From: Bacteroidota bacterium
GTDB taxonomy: Bacteria; Bacteroidota; Bacteroidia; Sphingobacteriales; Sphingobacteriaceae
Direction: 5' to 3'
Length of the DNA stretch: 45,321 bases
Assembly: GCA_021794195.1 (NCBI GenBank)
Contig: JAJYRG010000012.1
Coordinates: forward strand, 1-45,321
This document shows, piece by piece, positions 7,324 through 15,503 of the stretch (position 1 is its first letter; every line of letters starts with the position of its first letter). Made by a program: the position numbers and the translations under genes. The notes under the pieces are model-generated. The model saw nothing but the letters and a program-made list of their open reading frames with translations. It was not told the DNA's origin and did not search any database.

Positions 7324-8466
7324 TTATGCTTTTACTTTCAATATTTCCTGTACCTTACGAGCCTTTTCTATAGCGACCTCTCTATCATCATTTACTATAC
7401 ATACATGTCCCATCTTGCGAAAGGGCCGGGTAAATTTCTTTCCGTACAAATGAATATATACTCCATCCATTGTCATGACCTCTTCCACCCCTTCATAAAG
7501 TGCCGGTCCTTCATACCCCTCTTCGCCTAATAAGTTTATCATCACCGCATTTGTCCGTGCTTCTGTATTGCCTAAAGGTAAATTAAATATCGCACGCATA
7601 TGCTGCTCAAATTGAGAAATAAAATTCCCTTCAATGGTATGGTGCCCACTGTTATGAGGGCGAGGTGCCAGCTCATTCACAAGAATCTCTCCCTCTTTCG
7701 TCAAAAACATTTCTACAGCAAGCAAACCAACAATTTGTAAATCGTCAGCAATTTTTCTGGCCAGTTCCTCCGCTTTTTGTTGCACTTCAAAGCTTAACAC
7801 AGAAGGTGATATCAAAAATTCAACCAAATTAGCCTCCACATTAAACCCCATTTCAACCATAGGAAAAGTTGCTGTCTCTCCGTCATCATTCCGGGCTACG
7901 ATCACCGCTATCTCCTGTTCAAAGTCTATCCATTCCTCTATTAAGCTGGGCTCGCTAAACGCCTCTTCCAGATCTGCTGCTTTAGCTATTCGTTTCACCC
8001 CTCTGCCATCATAACCATCTTTTCTCAATTTTTGAATAAACGGAAGAGGAGGCAAATCTTCCGTCTCTTCATGCAGGTTCTTTACCAATTGAAAAGCTGC
8101 TGTCGGAATATCATTTTGTTTAAAAAACTGTTTTTGCAAACCTTTATCTTGAATAAGCCGGATGACACGGGCCTGTGGATACACGATCACCCCTTCTTCT
8201 TCCAGCTTTTCGAGTGCATCCACATTAACCTTTTCTATTTCTATGGTCAACATATCCAGATCTTTCCCAAATTGGTATACTGTATCAAAATCGTCCAGAG
8301 CTCCCTGAACAAAGTTCTTACAAATATCCCGGCTGGGCGCATTTTTATCCGGATCCAAAATATGAATGTCCACATTATAATTTATGGTCCCTTGAATAAA
8401 CATTCTCCCTAACTGCCCGCCTCCGAGAATGCCTAGCTGTAAATCACCATAAAATCTTTTTCCCAT
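7324..8466 (-). CDS. purK: N5-carboxyaminoimidazole ribonucleotide synthase
   Basis: PurK is an ATP-grasp enzyme that carboxylates AIR with bicarbonate and ATP to give N5-CAIR. The 380-residue protein begins with the nucleotide-binding LGILGGGQLGRMF. It contains the ATP-grasp loop KLRKDGYDGRGVKR around residue 145 and the metal-binding NELAPRPHNSGHHTIEG stretch around 265. It is immediately followed by purE. Upstream lies a candidate small RNA (8553-8686) and a leader of roughly 80 bases. A TATTTTTA near the start could be a weak promoter for purK itself. Confidence 0.96.
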   Translation of the reverse strand: MGKRFYGDLQLGILGGGQLGRMFIQGTINYNVDIHILDPDKNAPSRDICKNFVQGALDDFDTVYQFGKDLDMLTIEIEKVNVDALEKLEEEGVIVYPQARVIRLIQDKGLQKQFFKQNDIPTAAFQLVKNLHEETEDLPPLPFIQKLRKDGYDGRGVKRIAKAADLEEAFSEPSLIEEWIDFEQEIAVIVARNDDGETATFPMVEMGFNVEANLVEFLISPSVLSFEVQQKAEELARKIADDLQIVGLLAVEMFLTKEGEILVNELAPRPHNSGHHTIEGNFISQFEQHMRAIFNLPLGNTEARTNAVMINLLGEEGYEGPALYEGVEEVMTMDGVYIHLYGKKFTRPFRKMGHVCIVNDDREVAIEKARKVQEILKVKA

Positions 8467-8552
8467 ATATAGTTACGTTTTTTCATTAAAAATAGTTTAT
8501 AAATGCTGTTACCTCTCATTTTTTCATAAAAAGCAGAAGCTATCCTTGAGCT

Positions 8553-8686
8553 AAAAACAAAAATATTAATGGCAACAATAATGCGGTGTAATACCGGTTC
8601 ATGGCCCACACACTTCTGTGTTATACCACTCTTCCATTGTGCTTGGCTTATACAGCTAAGCGGAGGTTGATCAGGTTCATCCATTA
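8553..8686 (-). ncRNA. Candidate structured small RNA upstream of purK (possibly 6S-like)
   Basis: Between ffh and purK the minus strand has, in order, an exact promoter element (8698-8691), then TAATGG at the expected start, a rod-like fold, CCATTA pairing with TAATGG, and a U-rich tail (ATATTTTTGTTTTT). Inside are a GCTTA/TAAGC hairpin, an ACAAT/ATTGT pairing and an ACAC-AGAA-GTGT hairpin. The only open frame here shows no protein likeness. A compact rod with internal bulges next to purine genes recalls 6S RNA, which in some bacteria lies beside purine genes and in Bacteroidetes has a lineage-specific form (6S-Flavo). I could not match a consensus by eye. The RNA is well motivated by structure; its identity is a guess. 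Confidence 0.45.
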
Positions 8687-8690
8687 TGCT

Positions 8691-8698
8691 CAAAGATA
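8691..8698 (-). promoter_or_regulatory. Predicted -7 element for the candidate RNA
   Basis: The minus strand reads TATCTTTG, an exact TAnnTTTG. It lies just after the ffh terminator and points toward purK, so it would drive the small RNA and possibly purK-purE. No convincing -33 TTTG was found. Confidence 0.5.
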
Positions 8699-8701
8699 AT
8701 T

Positions 8702-8730
8702 AAAAAAGACCGCATAAAAAATGCAGTCTT
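8702..8730 (-). terminator. Rho-independent terminator of ffh
   Basis: On the minus strand AAGACTGCAT pairs with ATGCGGTCTT (one G-T pair) around a TTTTT loop, followed by a T-run. It is about 30 bases after the ffh stop. Confidence 0.85.
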
Positions 8731-8758
8731 AAAAATTATATCATATAAATGTTTCTTT

Positions 8759-10102
8759 TTAAAAAGGTCTTTTCGGCATCTTTGGCATCCCTTGCATCAT
8801 CTTTGCTGCCATCGCCGGGTTTGACATTTTTTTCATCATTTTGCGCATGTCTTTAAATTGCTTCATCAATTTGTTCACCTCTTCCAGGTTATTTCCCGAT
8901 CCTTTAGCGATCCGCATCCTTCGGCGCTGATCGATAATATCCGGATTTTCACGTTCTGCAGGTGTCATCGAATCTATAATGGCTTCAATAGGCTTAAAAG
9001 CGTCATCTTCAATCTCCACATCCTTTACGGCTTTGCCCACTCCGGGGATCATGCCCATCAGATCTTTCATGTTACCCATCTTTTTGATCTGTTGGATTTG
9101 AGACTTGAAGTCATTAAAATCAAATTTATTTTTCCGGATCTTCCGTTGGAGTGCTGCCGCTTCTTCTTCATCAAACTGTTGTTGGGCTCTCTCTACTAAA
9201 GAAACCACATCTCCCATTCCTAAAATCCGTGAAGCCATCCGATCCGGATGAAATACATCCAGTGCATCCATTTTTTCACCCGTACCGATAAATTTGATAG
9301 GCTTATCTACCACAGATTTAATAGAGAGGGCAGCCCCACCCCGCGTATCCCCATCCAATTTCGTTAATACAACTCCGGAAAAATCCAAACGATCATTAAA
9401 GGTCTTTGCGGTATTGACTGCGTCTTGTCCAGTCATCGAATCCACAACAAACAAAATTTCATGCGGATTGGTCATCTCTTTTACCGCTGTGATTTCAGTC
9501 ATCAGCTCTTCATCCACAGCCAAGCGGCCGGCCGTATCTATAATCACTACATTATGGCCATTTCTCTTTGCCTCATCCACTCCTTCTTTTGCTATCGCAA
9601 TAGGATCTTTAGATTCCCGGTTTGTATAAACAGGAACATTTACCTGTTCGGATAAAACCTCTAATTGATCAATAGCAGCCGGACGGTAAACATCCCCCGC
9701 CACTAACAAAGGTTTTTTGTTCTTTTTTGACTTTAAATAATTCGCTAATTTCCCGGAAAAAGTAGTTTTCCCTGCCCCGTTCAAACCCGCGATTAGAATA
9801 ACAGTAGGGTTTTTAGAAACATCTAATTCTGAAGTCGACCCTCCCATCAACTGAGTCAATTCATCATTCATGATTTTTGTCAACAACTGACCGGGAGAAA
9901 CACTCGTCAATACATTCTGACCCAAAGCTTTTTCTTTTACTTCGTCCGTAAACGCTTTGGCTGTTTTGTAATTCACGTCGGCGTCTAAAAGAGCTTTTCG
10001 AATCTCTTTCATTGTTTCCGCGACATTAATCTCCGTAATACTTCCTGTACCTTTTAATACCTTAAAGGCTCTTTCTAATTTATCCTGTAAATTTTGAAAC
10101 AT
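8759..10102 (-). CDS. ffh: Signal recognition particle protein Ffh (SRP54)
   Basis: Ffh is the GTPase that binds signal sequences and 4.5S RNA and delivers nascent membrane proteins to FtsY. The protein is 447 residues: an N-domain; a G-domain with P-loop GLNGAGKTT near residue 105, DTAGRLA near 188 and TKLDGD near 247; and a methionine-rich M-domain ending in MRKMMKKMSNPAMAAKMMQG. The M-domain also has the RRRMRIAKGSGN helix that contacts SRP RNA. It is transcribed alone, with a predicted promoter 32 bases upstream and a clear terminator. The SRP RNA gene itself was not found nearby. Confidence 0.97.
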   Translation of the reverse strand: MFQNLQDKLERAFKVLKGTGSITEINVAETMKEIRKALLDADVNYKTAKAFTDEVKEKALGQNVLTSVSPGQLLTKIMNDELTQLMGGSTSELDVSKNPTVILIAGLNGAGKTTFSGKLANYLKSKKNKKPLLVAGDVYRPAAIDQLEVLSEQVNVPVYTNRESKDPIAIAKEGVDEAKRNGHNVVIIDTAGRLAVDEELMTEITAVKEMTNPHEILFVVDSMTGQDAVNTAKTFNDRLDFSGVVLTKLDGDTRGGAALSIKSVVDKPIKFIGTGEKMDALDVFHPDRMASRILGMGDVVSLVERAQQQFDEEEAAALQRKIRKNKFDFNDFKSQIQQIKKMGNMKDLMGMIPGVGKAVKDVEIEDDAFKPIEAIIDSMTPAERENPDIIDQRRRMRIAKGSGNNLEEVNKLMKQFKDMRKMMKKMSNPAMAAKMMQGMPKMPKRPF

Positions 10103-10133
10103 GCTTATCTTTTGTCAATTATCATCCAAACTG

Positions 10134-10141
10134 CAAATTTA
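10134..10141 (-). promoter_or_regulatory. Predicted -7 element for ffh
   Basis: The minus strand reads TAAATTTG followed by C, an exact TAnnTTTG. Initiation would fall near 10127, giving a leader of about 25 bases. Confidence 0.5.
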
Positions 10142-10285
10142 CAAAATATTTACCATTACGATTTATGCTTCGAAAAATAAGAAGGTTTATTTCTATATAA
10201 ATTTTATTTACTGCTGCTTAAACTTTTCATATAGATAAAAGTCTAATAATATAACAGGTAGAAACAAAGAATCAGAGGAGTTATT

Positions 10286-10852
10286 ATGAAAAAGTTTATT
10301 TATGGGCTTGTCGGTACGCTGGCTATTGTGATAAGCATGGGGGCATGTTCTTCCCACAAATATCATACTACCCGCATACAAAACATTAATTTTGAACAAT
10401 ACCAAACCTATGCTTGGTTGCCTCCGATAGATAGTTTGTCGAAGTCATATTTCAATGGAGATATTGCCCGTACAAATATTTTATCGACAGCCAATGAAGA
10501 ATTGGAAGCACGTGGGTTGCAGTATGACAAAGAAAATCCTGATTTATTATTCAGATACATTACCATTGTAAATAACAAAAGCCGTCCGGTTTACGCTCAT
10601 CCCTATAGGGGCTGGGGACCCTGGGGTTACTATGGTTGGTACAATCCCTGGTTTTATGCACCAAACGTACCGGTTGGAAAAGAGAAATACAGGTATGCAC
10701 ACGTCATCATCGAAGCTATAGAGCGAAAAACGAACTCTGTAATATGGCAAGCAAGAGGTTCGAGCGAAATTCGATCTCCCGAAAAAGCAATCAATGATTT
10801 GCCAAAGGTAGTGAAAGGGGTCATCAAAGAACTGCCTCTTTCGAAGAAATAA
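10286..10852 (+). CDS. DUF4136 lipoprotein
   Basis: Predicted outer-membrane or periplasmic lipoprotein of 188 residues, function unknown. The signal peptide (MKKFIYGLVGTLAIVISMGAC) ends in a good lipobox (MGAC). The mature part has DUF4136 features: F..YQTYAWLPP near residue 45, a middle region rich in Gly, Trp, Pro and Tyr (around 110-130), and a conserved end region in which a residue block VIIEAIERKTNSVIWQARGS precedes a helix rich in basic residues. An AGAGGAG ribosome-binding site lies 7 bases before the ATG, unusual in this phylum. It is divergent from ffh. Confidence 0.82.
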   Translation: MKKFIYGLVGTLAIVISMGACSSHKYHTTRIQNINFEQYQTYAWLPPIDSLSKSYFNGDIARTNILSTANEELEARGLQYDKENPDLLFRYITIVNNKSRPVYAHPYRGWGPWGYYGWYNPWFYAPNVPVGKEKYRYAHVIIEAIERKTNSVIWQARGSSEIRSPEKAINDLPKVVKGVIKELPLSKK

Positions 10853-11165
10853 TATGCTTTATGATTTTTTGAAGAGGAACTTATCCATTATAACCACGCA
10901 GGAATCTACTTAAAGGGGGTATAACACCTTGTTTCTGTTTGATCAGGCAACAGAGAAGACAAATATCCTTCTAAGCCTGAATCCGATTAACATTTACCTT
11001 CTTAATTAAGTGCTGTCATTAACAAGACCAGAACCCGTTCGTAGGGATGTACCTCTTGACAGCAGGTCGGTGACAGCACCGGAGGGGCAGATCATTAAGG
11101 CCCTTACACCTCTTGTCAGCTTGCCTCACAAGTTTACCCTTTAACCCGACCCCGCATTATAAAAG
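10853..11165. other. Gene-free stretch with repeated TGACAGCA words
   Basis: No coding sequence was recognised. TGACAGCA occurs at 11057-11064 and 11071-11078, and its complement TGCTGTCA at 11011-11018, giving a 9-bp inverted repeat with alternative partners. A CGGTG...CACCG hairpin overlaps the second copy. ACCTCTTGACAGC (11051) recurs nearly unchanged as ACCTCTTGTCAGC (about 11108). GACAGCAGGT is shared with the repeat ending near 43020, so this may be a decayed dispersed element. Confidence 0.4.
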
Positions 11166-11678
11166 TCAATAAAAATAAGGGAATTTTAATCTAAAAATTT
11201 CTCCTTCTTGCTCTTCTCTGCAATAGGTAAATGCCAAATGAAAAAAATCGAGGACAATCAAAGACGGAGTATTCGCCATAACTTCACGATATGTCTGTAA
11301 AAGCTGATTGTTCATATGTAGTTCATTCCATACAAGCACTCTCCCCGGACCTATATGTTTTTTCACTACACTAGCGGAAATATCCAATTGTTTGCCCGTC
11401 ATCAGGAATGTAGCCCCCCCAGCTTGGCACAGCTTGTTTTCTTGACCGGAAAACAAACTAATATCTTTTGCATCTAAGTAAGGTAATACCTTCGTGATTA
11501 ATTTTTTTTTATTAAAAGATATGGGCAGTTCCCCTAAGCCAGCAATATTTTCTTTTTTATATGTTTTCTTGTAGACTCTTTCATCCAACAGACGATAAAC
11601 ATGCGGAGAGTGAGTACCATGCCGGCTGTCAGCTGAAATTTGATGATATAGCATCTTTATATAATATCCTAAACCCAT
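11166..11678 (-). CDS. Shortened methyltransferase-like protein
   Basis: This 170-residue protein resembles, at both ends, a Bacteroidetes family of SAM-dependent O-methyltransferases of about 240-270 residues. The N-terminus has the hallmark HGTHSPHVYRLLDERVY block (residues 20-36). The C-terminus (IVLDFFHLAFTYCREEQEGEIFRLKFPYFY) resembles the family's last strands. The middle, where the Gly-rich SAM-binding motif and acidic loop should be, is much shorter and no such motif is visible. The frame is intact, so this is either a diverged non-catalytic relative or an internally deleted gene. The family assignment is from remembered motif likeness and is moderate. Confidence 0.55.
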   Translation of the reverse strand: MGLGYYIKMLYHQISADSRHGTHSPHVYRLLDERVYKKTYKKENIAGLGELPISFNKKKLITKVLPYLDAKDISLFSGQENKLCQAGGATFLMTGKQLDISASVVKKHIGPGRVLVWNELHMNNQLLQTYREVMANTPSLIVLDFFHLAFTYCREEQEGEIFRLKFPYFY

Positions 11679-11753
11679 CGTTTTACGAAATTAATATTTT
11701 TATGTATCTTTAAGTGAAGAAACTGTCGATGGTATCAAAAAAAGAGAGGGAAA

Positions 11754-12602
11754 ATGGCGTTAAGTAAAACTGAATTCAAAGCTTTAGTTTCCTTATTGGA
11801 AGATCCGGATAAAGACATTTATCAGCAGATCGAGAGCAAACTCATTGCTACGGGAACGGAGGCGATTCCCTTTTTGGAAAAGTCATGGGAAAAATCTTTC
11901 GATCCTTTACAGCAAAGCCGTATTGAGCGTGTTATTCACAAAATTCAGTTTGATCAGGTTAAAAGTGATTTATTAATCTGGAAGCTAAGCAATCAAAGCA
12001 ACCTATTAGATGCGCTCTTGATTATCAACCGCTATCAATACCCTTCTTTGGATGAGCAGTCCGTACACAATATATTGGCAGACTTGCGTAGAGACTGCTG
12101 GTTTTACTTAATGTACGAAATGAGCCCTGTTGAAAAAGTACGTCTTCTTAACAATGTAATTTTCAGAGACTATGGCTTATCGGGAAATACAACGGAGTAT
12201 CACGCTCCTCAAAACTCTTATATACAAAAAGTATTGGAAACCAAAAAAGGAAACCCAATTACTTTGGCCTGTATATACAGTATAGTCGCTCAAAAGCTGG
12301 ATATACCTATATATGGGGTCAATTTGCCCCGACATTTTATTTTGGCCTATATGGAAAACAAGAACACGGAAGCGTTATTCTATATCAACGTGTTTAACCG
12401 CGGTCAAATCATGCGGTTAGAAGATATCCACTCCTTTTTGACACAGCTGAATCTTCCAAAGCGGGATGAGTTCATTCTGCCTTGTGATAATCTTACCATT
12501 GTAAAGCGTGTGTTAAGAAATTTAGTCTCTTCTTATGAAAAACTAGAAAAAAAAGATAAGGAAGAAGAGATAAAAACCTTATTAAAACTTATCGGCGAAT
12601 AA
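11754..12602 (+). CDS. SirB1/transglutaminase-like family protein
   Basis: Protein of 282 residues of the SirB1 (transglutaminase-like, TPR-linked) family. The core block around residues 155-200 (YIQKVLETKKGNPITLACIY, then LDIPIYGVNLPRHFIL) is the family's signature. The His of PRHF occupies the position of a transglutaminase His. The usual Cys is not obvious: CIY follows the GNPITLA block and might serve. The N-terminal 100 residues are helical and lack known motifs, and the C-terminus is strongly charged. Function is not established for the family. It is transcribed divergently from the methyltransferase-like gene. Confidence 0.8.
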   Translation: MALSKTEFKALVSLLEDPDKDIYQQIESKLIATGTEAIPFLEKSWEKSFDPLQQSRIERVIHKIQFDQVKSDLLIWKLSNQSNLLDALLIINRYQYPSLDEQSVHNILADLRRDCWFYLMYEMSPVEKVRLLNNVIFRDYGLSGNTTEYHAPQNSYIQKVLETKKGNPITLACIYSIVAQKLDIPIYGVNLPRHFILAYMENKNTEALFYINVFNRGQIMRLEDIHSFLTQLNLPKRDEFILPCDNLTIVKRVLRNLVSSYEKLEKKDKEEEIKTLLKLIGE

Positions 12603-12631
12603 ACCACCTCTTTTTATCTGTATCGTTTTGT

Positions 12632-13765
12632 TTATGGATTCGGTTCCGGATCGGGCTCTGGATCGTCTGGATCTATCACTTCCTGTTCTTGATCCACAGG
12701 CCCTCTCGCATCCAATGCTAAAGCTACGGGTGTGCGTGGCGAAGTGGATAATTGCTTATCGGCAGCGACATCCCCCGAAGCATCTTTTTTAAACCGGAAT
12801 ATTTTTTGGGATGATTGATCGGCTACATATAAATATGCACTATTCTCCCGTTTATCGACTTCCACATCCATAGGCTCCAGCAATTCCGTATTATCGCCTT
12901 CTATCACCCTATCCGGTTCCACCTCTTGACTCGTTTGCTTCTTGGAAAAATCCTCGATAAACAACAGGCGTCCTTTACCCTCTTCATAATCGGTCAATAC
13001 CAATACGTCCATAAAAGGATCATAATCCAGACCTCGAATATTGCGGGAACCTTTTATTCTCAAGATATAATCTGCTTCTAAGGATTCGATTCGTTCTTCT
13101 CTTTTTCCTACTAAATCCTTGAATACAGCTACTCCCCCATCCCGTCCGGCAATCGATATCAGCATATCCCGATCCCGTAATATAATTTTCCACGGTGCCA
13201 CATCTTTAAGATGAATTTCCTGAATAGGATCCACTTCTTTATTCGCATACGTATTTGGCTTTTCAAAGACATAGATAGTCGAGTCCAGTACACTGGCCGC
13301 ATATAAATTATCTATGCTCGAATCTTCATTTTGGTTCGTGTTTGACTTATAGTAGACTAAACCTTTGATACCCCCTAATTTATGGTTCATTATTTTCCCT
13401 CTATTGTTGAGCACTCCGGTTTCTCCCACCGACATCATATAAATCATGGTATCCTGCGCACTTGGATCTATCTTTTCCGACTGAAATACCATACCTGTAT
13501 ATGGAAAAAAATGAATCCCTGCTCCTCCTTTTGCTTCTGATACATGTTTCAGTCCCAAGACAAAACTCTCTTGATCAGAAGGTTCTATTATCTGAACATT
13601 GTCATAAGGCTTTTCATCTTCATTAGGCTGGTAGTCTGAATAAGATACGTACAAGCGGGAAATGGCATTTCTGCTTTGTATTGGCTCATCATCATCTCTG
13701 TGACAGGATAAAAAAGTCACACTTAAGAAAAGCCACACCAGACTATAATAATTAAGAAGTTTCAT
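12632..13765 (-). CDS. Propeller-like lipoprotein of unknown function
   Basis: Predicted lipoprotein of about 377 residues. I start it at the ATG at 13765, which gives a clean signal peptide (MKLLNYYSLVWLFLSVTFLSC) with lipobox FLSC; upstream codons would bury this signal. The mature protein has repeated blocks such as IRGLDYDPFMDVLVLTDYEEG and PMDVEVDKRENSAYLYVADQ, which resemble beta-propeller blades of NHL or YncE type. The last 20 residues are a low-complexity acidic/proline tail (PDPEPDPEPNP). No catalytic motif is recognised. It is divergent from queH. Confidence 0.6.
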   Translation of the reverse strand: MKLLNYYSLVWLFLSVTFLSCHRDDDEPIQSRNAISRLYVSYSDYQPNEDEKPYDNVQIIEPSDQESFVLGLKHVSEAKGGAGIHFFPYTGMVFQSEKIDPSAQDTMIYMMSVGETGVLNNRGKIMNHKLGGIKGLVYYKSNTNQNEDSSIDNLYAASVLDSTIYVFEKPNTYANKEVDPIQEIHLKDVAPWKIILRDRDMLISIAGRDGGVAVFKDLVGKREERIESLEADYILRIKGSRNIRGLDYDPFMDVLVLTDYEEGKGRLLFIEDFSKKQTSQEVEPDRVIEGDNTELLEPMDVEVDKRENSAYLYVADQSSQKIFRFKKDASGDVAADKQLSTSPRTPVALALDARGPVDQEQEVIDPDDPEPDPEPNP

Positions 13766-13938
13766 AGCACAAAAATGAAAAGATTCACTAGACAAAGGTA
13801 GTAAAAAACATTTTCACCCGAATGTATTCCCCAAAGGAAAACCTTTATTTTACGTAAAAGAATTTGTAATTACTTTGCTTTTTGTTTAAGATTGTCTTTA
13901 ATACAAGGTGCAAATCGTTTAAATGATTCCATAATACT

Positions 13939-14592
13939 ATGTCAAACACTGAATACGAGAGACCTACGCTTAGTCTTCCGGCAGATGGAAAAAAACTTTT
14001 GTTACATTCCTGTTGCGCACCCTGTTCGGGTGAAGTAATGGAAGCTTTGATCGCTTCGGATATAGATTTTACTATTTATTTTTACAACCCGAATATACAT
14101 CCGCGAAAAGAATACGATCTCAGAAAAGATGAAAACATTCGCTTTGCAGAGAAATACAACATTCCTTTTATTGATGCAGACTATGACAAGGATCGTTGGT
14201 TTGATTTGGCAAAAGGCATGGAACAAGAGCCGGAAAGAGGGATCCGCTGCACCATGTGTTTCGATATGCGTTTTGAAAAAACAGCAGAATACGCTTCAAA
14301 AAACGGCTTTGATGTTATCACAAGCTCTTTAGGAATATCCCGCTGGAAAAATATGGAACAAATAAACGATTGTGGTTTGAGAGCTGCTTCAAAATATGAG
14401 GGGATAGAATATTGGACCTTCAATTGGCGGAAAAAAGGAGGATCACAACGTATGTTGGAAATCAGCAAGCGTGAAAAATTCTATATGCAGGAATACTGCG
14501 GTTGTGCCTATTCACTGCGGGATACCAATCGCTGGAGAATGTCTAAAGGAAGAGATAAAATCGAAATCGGAAAAAAGTATTATGATAATTAA
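13939..14592 (+). CDS. queH: Epoxyqueuosine reductase QueH
   Basis: QueH reduces epoxyqueuosine to queuosine at tRNA position 34, the last step of queuosine synthesis, and replaces the unrelated QueG in many bacteria. The 217-residue protein shows the QueH cysteine pattern: SCCAPC at residues 24-28, RCTMCFDMR near 104 and EYCGCAYSL near 186. These bind an iron-sulfur cluster and a second metal. It lies just upstream of the DUF177-rpmF fatty-acid block. A promoter element between queH and DUF177 suggests they are separate units. Confidence 0.93.
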   Translation: MSNTEYERPTLSLPADGKKLLLHSCCAPCSGEVMEALIASDIDFTIYFYNPNIHPRKEYDLRKDENIRFAEKYNIPFIDADYDKDRWFDLAKGMEQEPERGIRCTMCFDMRFEKTAEYASKNGFDVITSSLGISRWKNMEQINDCGLRAASKYEGIEYWTFNWRKKGGSQRMLEISKREKFYMQEYCGCAYSLRDTNRWRMSKGRDKIEIGKKYYDN

Positions 14593-14632
14593 GCTTTTTT
14601 TTAAAAAGTTTTAGATTATGCTTTTTAATCGT

Positions 14633-14640
14633 TAATTTTG
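14633..14640 (+). promoter_or_regulatory. Predicted -7 element for the DUF177-rpmF-plsX block
   Basis: TAATTTTG followed by C is an exact TAnnTTTGC. Initiation would fall near 14647, only about 13 bases before the GTG at 14660, which fixes that GTG as the start. Confidence 0.6.
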
Positions 14641-14659
14641 CGACCTCAAATTCAATATT

Positions 14660-15190
14660 GTGGAGTATCTGGATACATATAAAATACCGTTTGCGGGCTT
14701 AGAGTTAGGGAGACATGAATTTGAGTTTAAAGTAAATGACAAGTTCTTTTCTTTCTTTGAATACTCTATTGTCCAAAAAGCAAATTTGGAAGTCATGGTA
14801 AAGCTTGTAAAACAAGAAACCATGTTGCTTTTGACCTTTCAAATTGAGGGAACAGTAATGTTGCAATGTGACACCTGCCTCTCTGAGATAGAATATCCAT
14901 TGTCTTTAGAAGAGCAATTGGCTGTAAAATTTGAAAGAGAAAACTGGAGCGAAGAAGAGGAAAATGATGAAGTAATGGTTCTTTCCAACCAGGAGCATGA
15001 GCTAAATATCGTCAAATTGTTATATGATTATATCAATGTGGCGATTCCTTATTATCCAAAATGTGAAATGGTGGATAAAGCTTGTGATCCGGAGATGATG
15101 AAAATCATTAGACAAGACTTGTCTCCGAATAAAAGTGAAGAAAACATTGACCCACGTTGGGAAAAATTAAAAAGAATAAAAAACAATTAA
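14660..15190 (+). CDS. DUF177 (YceD-type) protein
   Basis: Protein of 176 residues of the DUF177/YceD family, which is almost always encoded next to rpmF and may be linked to 23S rRNA or L32 function. Visible features are the N-terminal YKIPFAGLELGRHEFEF block, the CDTC pair near residue 72, and a C-terminal stretch (IPYYPKCEM...ACDPEM) before the end DPRWEKLKRIKNN. The start is GTG at 14660; the promoter element immediately upstream leaves room for no other. rpmF follows 12 bases after the stop. Confidence 0.88.
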   Translation: MEYLDTYKIPFAGLELGRHEFEFKVNDKFFSFFEYSIVQKANLEVMVKLVKQETMLLLTFQIEGTVMLQCDTCLSEIEYPLSLEEQLAVKFERENWSEEEENDEVMVLSNQEHELNIVKLLYDYINVAIPYYPKCEMVDKACDPEMMKIIRQDLSPNKSEENIDPRWEKLKRIKNN

Positions 15191-15202
15191 AATTAATAAA
15201 AG

Positions 15203-15397
15203 ATGGCAGTACCAAAGAGGAAAACATCAAAATCGAAAAGAGATAAAAGAAGAACGCACTATAAAGCAAAAGCACCTACTTTATCTATCTGCGGAGAAAC
15301 CGGCGCAGTACACAGACCCCACAGGGCGTATACCGTGGACGGCAATCTGTATTATAACGGAAAATTAATCATCGACAACTCTGAGGAAGTTGTATAA
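15203..15397 (+). CDS. rpmF: 50S ribosomal protein L32, cysteine-poor form
   Basis: L32 of 64 residues. The basic N-terminus MAVPKRKTSKSKRDKRRTHYKA and PTLSIC are standard. The four-cysteine zinc ribbon of C+ L32 is missing: only one Cys (residue 30) remains, and the second half reads GAVHRPHRAYTVDGNLYYNGK. This is the zinc-independent C- form. It lies between DUF177 and plsX, the usual position. Confidence 0.96.
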   Translation: MAVPKRKTSKSKRDKRRTHYKAKAPTLSICGETGAVHRPHRAYTVDGNLYYNGKLIIDNSEEVV

Positions 15398-15417
15398 TAT
15401 CCGTTTTCATTTCTTGT

Positions 15418-15476
15418 AAACATCTCGGAATCAGCATGTATTCGTATATTGCTTTTTCTTTGGAGATGTTTTTTCG
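15418..15476 (+). terminator. Possible weak terminator between rpmF and plsX
   Basis: AACATCTC pairs with GAGATGTT followed by TTTTTT, but the loop is about 35 bases long, so termination would be weak or partial. It could lower plsX relative to rpmF. Confidence 0.35.
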
Positions 15477-15503
15477 TATTATTGATATAGAAATAAAAAA
15501 CGG

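Noticed and set aside
8655..8690. GAACCTGATC wording recalling a TPP riboswitch
   Set aside because: The rest of the TPP consensus (the CTGAGA block and the paired helices) is absent, and the downstream genes are for purine synthesis.
8433..8693. An 86-codon minus-strand frame between ffh and purK
   Set aside because: It overlaps the purK start, has no recognisable protein features, and the region is better explained as a structured RNA.
8544..8695. An 8-bp outer helix CTTTGAGC/GCTCAAGG as the closing stem of the candidate RNA
   Set aside because: Its 5' strand lies within the promoter element, so it would precede the likely transcript start; the inner TAATGG/CCATTA stem was preferred.
8467..8758. 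SRP 4.5S RNA next to ffh
   Set aside because: The conserved GGAAGNAGCA-type apical loop was not found on either strand here.
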